Assembly: GCA_024403675.1 (NCBI GenBank)
Contig: JAKSRH010000005.1
Coordinates: 1 to 64,000, forward strand
DNA from: Saccharofermentans sp.
Lineage (GTDB): Bacteria > Bacillota > Clostridia > Saccharofermentanales > Saccharofermentanaceae
DNA: 64,000 nucleotides
Direction: 5' to 3'
The translations under genes and the position numbers were made by a program. Positions 58,870-64,000 of this stretch are shown here, in pieces. The notes beneath the pieces are model-generated. The model saw only the letters and a program-made list of their open reading frames with translations. It was not told where the DNA came from and made no database searches. The stretch's first letter is position 1. Every line of letters begins with the position of its first letter.

Positions 58870-61530
58870 TTATGGCTTTGTTCCATAAATAACTTTGCTG
58901 CCAGATGTAATTACTATGTTATCAAGTGATTGCGCAGAGTAGTCGTCGCTAGAGTCAAATGTGCTCCAGTCTGAATAGTGAATAGCAAAACTGATAGTAA
59001 GTGTGCTTCCAGCATCAAGAGTTCCACTTCCAGGATTAATGACGATTAATGTATCTGCATTTTGAGAGGATACTGAACTTATGGATGTACCTACATTATT
59101 AAGCTGAGTATAGCTTCCATTAGAACCATTAACTGCAGCGTGGTAACACTCAAAAACTATGGTGCCTTTCGCAGAATTTGTCACGTAATAATTAACAGCA
59201 AGTGATGACAAATCGATAGAAGAAGATGAATTATTAGTTATATCGATTGTGCCAGAGATGCTGTTGCTAGAACTGCCATTACTGTCATATCTTACGTTGA
59301 TTGAGATGTCGCCACTACTTGCTGTGCCGCCTGTGGATCCACTTGAAGTAGAAGGAGCAGTTGTCTCAGTTGGAGTAGTTGATGTAGTGCCTGTGTTTCC
59401 GTTTCCAGTACTACTACCAGCGTTAGAACCGCTACTTCCTGGTTCGTTACCATAAACAAGAACATCATTATCATAAAGGGCACAAGTCGTTGGAGAACCA
59501 CCATTAAGGGAAGGATAAGAAGGGTCATTATCGTTATTCCAAGGACCATTAGGGTTACGAAGTCTAATCTGAATTTCTGCCTTGTAATTACTTTGACCAC
59601 GTGGTGCTAACTGGCCATCTTCGAAAGTCACACTTACATAGTAAATATGAGAATCCTCGTTCCATACACGAAGGCCGTTACATGTACCACTTTGCATGTA
59701 GTTTGTTGTTACTTCGATGCTATTAGCATCACCGCCAGCCGCATAAACTTCACTTAAATCTACAAAGTATCGATACTCAAGATTATCTGCTGTTCTAGCA
59801 GGCCAAGCAGTCTTGTTATATACGAAAGTTCTCATCTCAACAAAGTCATCGCCAGATACATTTACAGAACCTTCTACAGAATATTCTTCCTCCGAAATAG
59901 GCTCTACAGCACCCCAGTCAACAAGAGTTTCACCATAGTAGTGACCATACATTTTGGCAAGAAGACCAGTAAAGCCAGCGTTATAGTCGCAGGCAACCTC
60001 GTTGGTGTTATAGTTACTAACTTCATCAGTATAGTCGTCATTAGAACCAGGACCACCTACAAGGGCACCATAAAGTGTGTGGCGCGCATTACCAGGTTCG
60101 TTCATGTTATCACAATAGGAACCCTGAGAAGTTCTGTGATGAGGATGAACAGGATAGGAATCACCATAACCAATCTGATAAGAAAATCCTGAAGAACCAA
60201 GGGCATATTCAGCCTGACTTACAGCAAAGTTCCAATATTTATCTGTCTTATCAGAAGGGCATCCGTCCCATTCACTATATACACTAGCGATAAAAGCTGT
60301 TGTAGTCGCATAACGAAGAGAACCCCAAGAATCAAGCCATGCAAGACCCTTAGGAGTGTATGTGATTCTTTCACCAGAAGAAGTACCTGTTGTCCACCAG
60401 TCAAGGTGATCCTCCACATCTTTGGTATAAACATTAGAATTTGTGAGCTTAGAAAGCATTACAGCAGCACCGATATGAACGTCGTCCCAACACATTGCCC
60501 AGTCATAATCATGGCCAGTCATTGTGTAGCATTCACATGCATTATCGAGATAATAATTGTCATTAGTTGCAATATATAACCACGCACCAGCCCATGCTAG
60601 TTCGTCGTAAAAACCACTCCAAGAATCGTAGAAACCATTTGCTGCAGTGTAGCCAGCGTCGCTTCTTGTAGTGTCTGCAAATTCATATAAACTTTTAGCG
60701 TGTTCGAGACAAAGCTCACTATATTCAGGGTCTACGTCCTTAAAGATAATGCTTGTAATTGCAAGGCAAGCAGCGGCTTCACCAACTACTGCAGAACCTG
60801 GATTATCTTTGGTAACACAGTAGGAAGGACGGTCCATATTTAATACTTCAGCAGGGCCCCACCAGGAGTGATCCGTGCCACCGTTACCTACCTGATAGTA
60901 ATAAACTTCATCTTCTGGGTGACATTTAATAAGATAGTCAGAAATCCACTTGATATTATCGAGAATATAAGGAAGCTGACCAGACAATTCATATGATTCT
61001 AAGTCCTCATATACAGACCAGCCAAGCATGGAACCAGTATATGCCATAGGAAGATTAAATTTAACGTGATCTCCTGCATCATAAAGACCACCAGTAAGAT
61101 CAACGCCTACATCTAGACCATCAGTAAGGCAGCTATCTCCACGCCAGTTACATCTTACCTGCTCAGGAAGGTCACCTGATCTTTGAAGTTCATAGAAAAG
61201 AATAGACATCTGAAGAGCCTGACCATAATTGTAGTCAGTTGTTGCTTTAATTCCTTCGTAGCCATTTCCTGTCTCAGTAAGATTTCCCGTATCGAGAAGG
61301 GAAGAACCATAGGTTGGAGTAAATGTTGTAACGTCACTTCCAGGAACAGAAGAGGATGGTTTGCCAGATGTCTCATTAGTTGAAGTCTCTGTTATTCCTG
61401 ACTCGGAGGATTCGTCACTGGCGCCAGATTCTGAATTCTTTTTCTTAGAGCAGCCTGCCATGGCTCCCACAAGAATAGAAATAATTAAAATAGATGAAAT
61501 TGCTTTTTTTAGTATTTTTGACCCAACCAT
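58870..61530 (-). CDS. GH9 endoglucanase lipoprotein with CBM3 modules
   Basis: This encodes 886 residues. A lipobox (VGAMAGC, Cys27) predicts a membrane-anchored lipoprotein, followed by a Ser/Thr-rich spacer (about 30-70). The GH9 domain (about 95-535) has the catalytic Asp pair in YDAGDHVKF (151, 154), the HPHHR motif (462-466) and the general acid Glu511 in the EVACDYNAGFTG region. A CBM3c-like module (about 550-695) follows, then a Ser/Gly/Thr linker and a second CBM3 (about 745-886). This GH9-CBM3c-CBM3 layout typifies processive endoglucanases. No dockerin is present, so it is free-acting on the cell surface. It lies 33 bases after a response regulator gene on the same strand. Confidence 0.93.
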   Translation of the reverse strand: MVGSKILKKAISSILIISILVGAMAGCSKKKNSESGASDESSESGITETSTNETSGKPSSSVPGSDVTTFTPTYGSSLLDTGNLTETGNGYEGIKATTDYNYGQALQMSILFYELQRSGDLPEQVRCNWRGDSCLTDGLDVGVDLTGGLYDAGDHVKFNLPMAYTGSMLGWSVYEDLESYELSGQLPYILDNIKWISDYLIKCHPEDEVYYYQVGNGGTDHSWWGPAEVLNMDRPSYCVTKDNPGSAVVGEAAACLAITSIIFKDVDPEYSELCLEHAKSLYEFADTTRSDAGYTAANGFYDSWSGFYDELAWAGAWLYIATNDNYYLDNACECYTMTGHDYDWAMCWDDVHIGAAVMLSKLTNSNVYTKDVEDHLDWWTTGTSSGERITYTPKGLAWLDSWGSLRYATTTAFIASVYSEWDGCPSDKTDKYWNFAVSQAEYALGSSGFSYQIGYGDSYPVHPHHRTSQGSYCDNMNEPGNARHTLYGALVGGPGSNDDYTDEVSNYNTNEVACDYNAGFTGLLAKMYGHYYGETLVDWGAVEPISEEEYSVEGSVNVSGDDFVEMRTFVYNKTAWPARTADNLEYRYFVDLSEVYAAGGDANSIEVTTNYMQSGTCNGLRVWNEDSHIYYVSVTFEDGQLAPRGQSNYKAEIQIRLRNPNGPWNNDNDPSYPSLNGGSPTTCALYDNDVLVYGNEPGSSGSNAGSSTGNGNTGTTSTTPTETTAPSTSSGSTGGTASSGDISINVRYDSNGSSSNSISGTIDITNNSSSSIDLSSLAVNYYVTNSAKGTIVFECYHAAVNGSNGSYTQLNNVGTSISSVSSQNADTLIVINPGSGTLDAGSTLTISFAIHYSDWSTFDSSDDYSAQSLDNIVITSGSKVIYGTKP

Positions 61531-61563
61531 AAGGACCTCACTAGTTATTTATAATTAATCAAT

Positions 61564-62187
61564 TCAGATAATGTTTTTATAGTAAAAACATGCAAGCTGA
61601 GTTCTGTCTCTAAGGTCTAATTTACTTAGTACGGAACTCATTAAATTACGGATAGTTCCTTCACCAAGAAACATCTTTTCAGCGATTTCTTTATTAGATA
61701 AACCGTCAGCTACGTATTTAATAAGCTCTTGTTCTTTCTCAGTGATACCGAAGGCATCGTAGTTAAATCTTTCCTTACGATTAAGCATATCTGGAAGCTT
61801 TTCTACAATCTTACTTCCAAATACAGATTGGCCACCATATACAGCGCGAACTGAAGCCACGAGAGTACCGCACTCCTGTTTTAAAATATATCCAGCAGCG
61901 CCAAGTCGGAGGGCTTTGTTAATATATTCATCATCAAGGAATGTAGTGAGAAATAAAATCTTCATATCAGGGTTAGAGGCGAGAATTTTCTCAGCGGCTT
62001 CAAGGCCGTTCATGCCATCCATACGAATATCCATAACAAGAACATCAGGTGAGTGCTTCTCAACAAGAGAAACAGCATCAAAGCCAGAGTTACCAGTAGC
62101 TACGACCTCCATATCAGATTCATTATTAAGGATAATCTGAAGAGAAGATGATACTAATGGATCGTCGTCAATAATAATAATTCTCAT
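61564..62187 (-). CDS. NarL/LuxR-family response regulator
   Basis: This encodes 207 residues. Receiver domain with the acidic pocket DDD at 7-9, phosphoacceptor Asp53 in VMDIRMDG and the Lys of YILKQE (about 104). The C-terminal LuxR HTH is GLSNKEIAEKMFLGEGTIRNLMSSVLSKL. Phosphorylation by the linked HisKA_3 kinase should alter DNA binding. Start: GGAG about 9 bases upstream. It is 14 bases after the kinase gene. The GH9 gene begins 33 bases after its stop, so control of cellulase by this system is possible but not proven. Confidence 0.95.
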   Translation of the reverse strand: MRIIIIDDDPLVSSSLQIILNNESDMEVVATGNSGFDAVSLVEKHSPDVLVMDIRMDGMNGLEAAEKILASNPDMKILFLTTFLDDEYINKALRLGAAGYILKQECGTLVASVRAVYGGQSVFGSKIVEKLPDMLNRKERFNYDAFGITEKEQELIKYVADGLSNKEIAEKMFLGEGTIRNLMSSVLSKLDLRDRTQLACFYYKNII

Positions 62188-62201
62188 AAGTTTTTCTCCA
62201 G

Positions 62202-63311
62202 TTATTTAGTCTTTGGTAAAGTGGCGAGCACGTCAAATCCAGAGGAACCACTTTTGATATTTACACGACCACCCATAGAAGATGCGCGGTCATAGATATT
62301 ACTAAGTCCTATTCCGTGTCCATCAGATGTAGATGTAGATGATAAGGAATATTCACGTTCAGGGCACTTACCATTATCATGGATAAGCACTCTCCAGAAG
62401 GATGCATTTTCTACAACTTCAATGCGAACTTTATCGCCGTTACTATGCTTACTAATATTAGTACAAGCCTCTTTGATTATACCGAGAATAGCTGTTTTTG
62501 TTGTGTTATCAGCAGGGGATTCAATGGATGTGGAGATATCCACCTTGAATCTTTCAGGTAAGGTTTTGGCAATGTCATTAACGCCAATCGCGAGGTCAAT
62601 AGAATCGTCATGAAGCTCATGAACAGAGCGACGAATACCAGTCATAGCAAGGTCCAAAGTCTCACTTACAGAATCTAGCTGTGTCCCAACATTAGGGTCT
62701 TTATTAATAATCTTGAGCGCCTGCATCTGAACGATAACTCGTGTGATCTGATGACCAACATTATCGTGAATCTCACGGGCAATTCTATTACGCTCCTTAA
62801 GACGGGCCGTGTAGATGTCGTTCTCTGTTTTCTCTCGCATTTCGCGACGCTTGTTGGCAGCATCACGTGCCTCCTGACGAGCCTCGTCGTACTTATTCAT
62901 GGACGTGGTCACTTTCGTGAGGGACAAAGAGGTATTAAAAGCAATATACCCAGCCACAAGGCTAATAAGCATTATTAGTAAACTGCCTCTGGTTGATAAA
63001 TTGATTCCGAAAGGTAGCAGCGCCATCACTCCGGCACACACGTAACCGCAGACATCACGGCGATACATAAAAAGATACACACAACCGATTATAGAGAAAG
63101 CAAAAATAGGATTAACTATGGTCGTCACTATAGAAATAACCGCCATAACAAAAGGGGTGTATCTATGACTAATAATGTCGCTAGAAAGGATACACAAAAT
63201 CATTAAAAGCAGACTTGCAACATGAACAGCCGCTACGTCCTCATAGGTGAAGACGATGGCGGCTGCAGTAATTATAGTTATTAATGTCTTGTCGGCAATT
63301 CTGTGTATCAT
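62202..63311 (-). CDS. HisKA_3-type sensor histidine kinase
   Basis: This encodes 369 residues. N-terminal half has about six membrane helices (to about residue 125) and no large periplasmic domain. A coiled linker follows, then HisKA_3 with the phosphorylated His182 in ERNRIAREIHDNVGHQIT and an HATPase_c domain with N box EACTNISKHS, G1 DNG and G2 GHGIGL. It pairs with the response regulator downstream. The ATG overlaps the stop of the ABC permease gene by 4 bases (ATGA), so signalling and transport genes are coupled. Confidence 0.95.
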   Translation of the reverse strand: MIHRIADKTLITIITAAAIVFTYEDVAAVHVASLLLMILCILSSDIISHRYTPFVMAVISIVTTIVNPIFAFSIIGCVYLFMYRRDVCGYVCAGVMALLPFGINLSTRGSLLIMLISLVAGYIAFNTSLSLTKVTTSMNKYDEARQEARDAANKRREMREKTENDIYTARLKERNRIAREIHDNVGHQITRVIVQMQALKIINKDPNVGTQLDSVSETLDLAMTGIRRSVHELHDDSIDLAIGVNDIAKTLPERFKVDISTSIESPADNTTKTAILGIIKEACTNISKHSNGDKVRIEVVENASFWRVLIHDNGKCPEREYSLSSTSTSDGHGIGLSNIYDRASSMGGRVNIKSGSSGFDVLATLPKTK

Positions 63312-64000
63312 TCCTTAATTATACGCTTACTTGCTGCCAAAAGTGCGATAGCTGCAAGAACTACTGCGAAGAGGAACTCGATAGAGATACCAATGATCAC
63401 CTGCTTCAAGTCAAAAGCGTATTTGGAATATGGCTCATAAGTCATATTGTTTACATATACTGTCCAGTAGAAAGGAAGGAACTTGGCAAATGTAAGTACC
63501 TTGCTTCCGATAAATCTCATTGGAACAAATACACCACAGAAGAATGACATTGAAAGGCCAACGATATTTGTTGTCATGGAGAGAATGTTGGAGTTCTTAA
63601 TGAGGCTTGTTAAAAGAGATGTGATAGCACAGCATGAGAGCATGCATACGAATGAGTTAAGTGCTACAACCCAGCCGTACTGTTTGATAACCTCTGTGTC
63701 ATGTCCATAGATAAGATTGATACCCATAAAGATTGCCCAGATAATTACTCCGGAAACCATAAGGCCCAGTGTGTTAATGAGCTGTGTCATGTAACCTGGA
63801 ACAGGACCAACATTAACTCTGTCTGATATTTCTTTCTTGTTATTAGCAATGATTGTGTGACCAATACCAAGTGTGAGCATACCGAGAATGAGGTATGGAT
63901 AGAACTGGTTAATATTGGCAATGACAATATTCTTATCCTTGTTAGTATCGTCTGTCTTTGTGTCAGATACTACAGTAAGAGTAGCGTTGGTTGTCATGAG
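63308..64000 (-). CDS. ABC-2 type transporter permease (partial)
   Basis: The reading frame runs off the right edge at 64000; 230 residues are visible and no start with a ribosome site is seen, so the N terminus is missing. Six hydrophobic helices (about residues 30-50, 70-95, 110-130, 135-160, 165-185 and 205-225), preceded by a Thr/Asp-rich outer segment, resemble the C-terminal half of ABC-2 permeases, with the SFFCGVFVPMRFIG motif seen in LanFEG/DrrB-type proteins. It overlaps the histidine kinase gene by 4 bases. The combination of an ABC-2 permease with a LuxR-type two-component system is common in antibiotic or peptide resistance modules; the ATPase should be off the window. Confidence 0.85.
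   Translation of the reverse strand, partial: LMTTNATLTVVSDTKTDDTNKDKNIVIANINQFYPYLILGMLTLGIGHTIIANNKKEISDRVNVGPVPGYMTQLINTLGLMVSGVIIWAIFMGINLIYGHDTEVIKQYGWVVALNSFVCMLSCCAITSLLTSLIKNSNILSMTTNIVGLSMSFFCGVFVPMRFIGSKVLTFAKFLPFYWTVYVNNMTYEPYSKYAFDLKQVIIGISIEFLFAVVLAAIALLAASKRIIKE

Noticed and set aside
61531..61563. Terminator between the response regulator and the GH9 gene
   Set aside because: The 33-base gap has no stem-loop with a T-run.

Overview
The window is chromosomal DNA from a low-GC Gram-positive bacterium of the Clostridia. A Lachnospiraceae-type gut or rumen fibre degrader is the best guess. The reasons are Shine-Dalgarno-rich starts, the dnaA-dnaN-recF-remB-gyrB order, MurT/GatD, a lysine/alanine-rich protein of the DUF6465 type, and a lipoprotein cellulase with a GH9-CBM3-CBM3 layout. 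This is inferred from gene content; no rRNA is present to confirm it.

Layout. (1) 1-2.9 kb: the end of an integrative element (small excisionase-like HTH protein, an uncharacterised Cys-rich protein, tyrosine integrase) abutting the 3' end of tRNA-Ser(GCT). (2) 3-19 kb: housekeeping and transport genes, namely an FkbM methyltransferase with a zinc-ribbon/TPR membrane protein, two MATE exporters, TrmL, a PatB/MalY lyase, a CAP-domain protein, a four-gene potassium uptake operon (KtrB-KtrA-TrkA-TrkH), CarD, a DJ-1 protein and the DUF6465 protein. (3) 18.8-28.4 kb: a run of up to eight minus-strand genes (PAP2, phosphoesterase, mnmA, GT2-GtrA, xpt, a membrane-anchored SF2 helicase, a DUF4214/NodB deacetylase, a DMT exporter). 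(4) 28-43 kb: HAD phosphatase, PutP, glgB, TetR-MBL pair, purA, two envelope-glycan membrane proteins, LarE-TcdA. (5) 42.2-46.4 kb: an AbrB/HipA-like kinase pair and a BlaI/BlaR1-like sensor pair. (6) 46.5-55.8 kb: the replication-origin region, with parB, parA, two parS sites, gyrB, remB, recF, dnaN, a probable oriC spacer and dnaA. (7) 55.9-64 kb: sortase, MurT and GatD divergent from dnaA, then a GH9 cellulase downstream of an ABC-permease/histidine-kinase/response-regulator operon cut by the window edge.

Replication probably starts in the dnaA-dnaN spacer near 54.4 kb, and most genes to its left run on the minus strand, co-directional with the fork. parAB lies next to gyrB rather than beside mnmG/rsmG as in many Firmicutes. 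No gyrA, yaaA or rpmH is seen here.

The most interesting observation is at oriC. The dnaA-dnaN spacer carries about nine copies of a 9-mer related to TTATGAACA, and only one good match to the classical DnaA box family. DnaA domain IV has replacements at three positions that read the box in E. coli (L422-P423 to Tyr-Glu, D433 to Lys). This suggests an origin whose initiator and boxes have co-diverged. Other points of interest are several promoters whose -10 element sits 6-9 bases before an SD-less ATG (probable leaderless transcripts), face-to-face promoters in one dyad on the mobile element, a 7-copy alternating TTTCGGG/CCCGAAA array, a candidate small RNA downstream of glgB, and the AbrB/HipA-like module with an operator inside its promoter.
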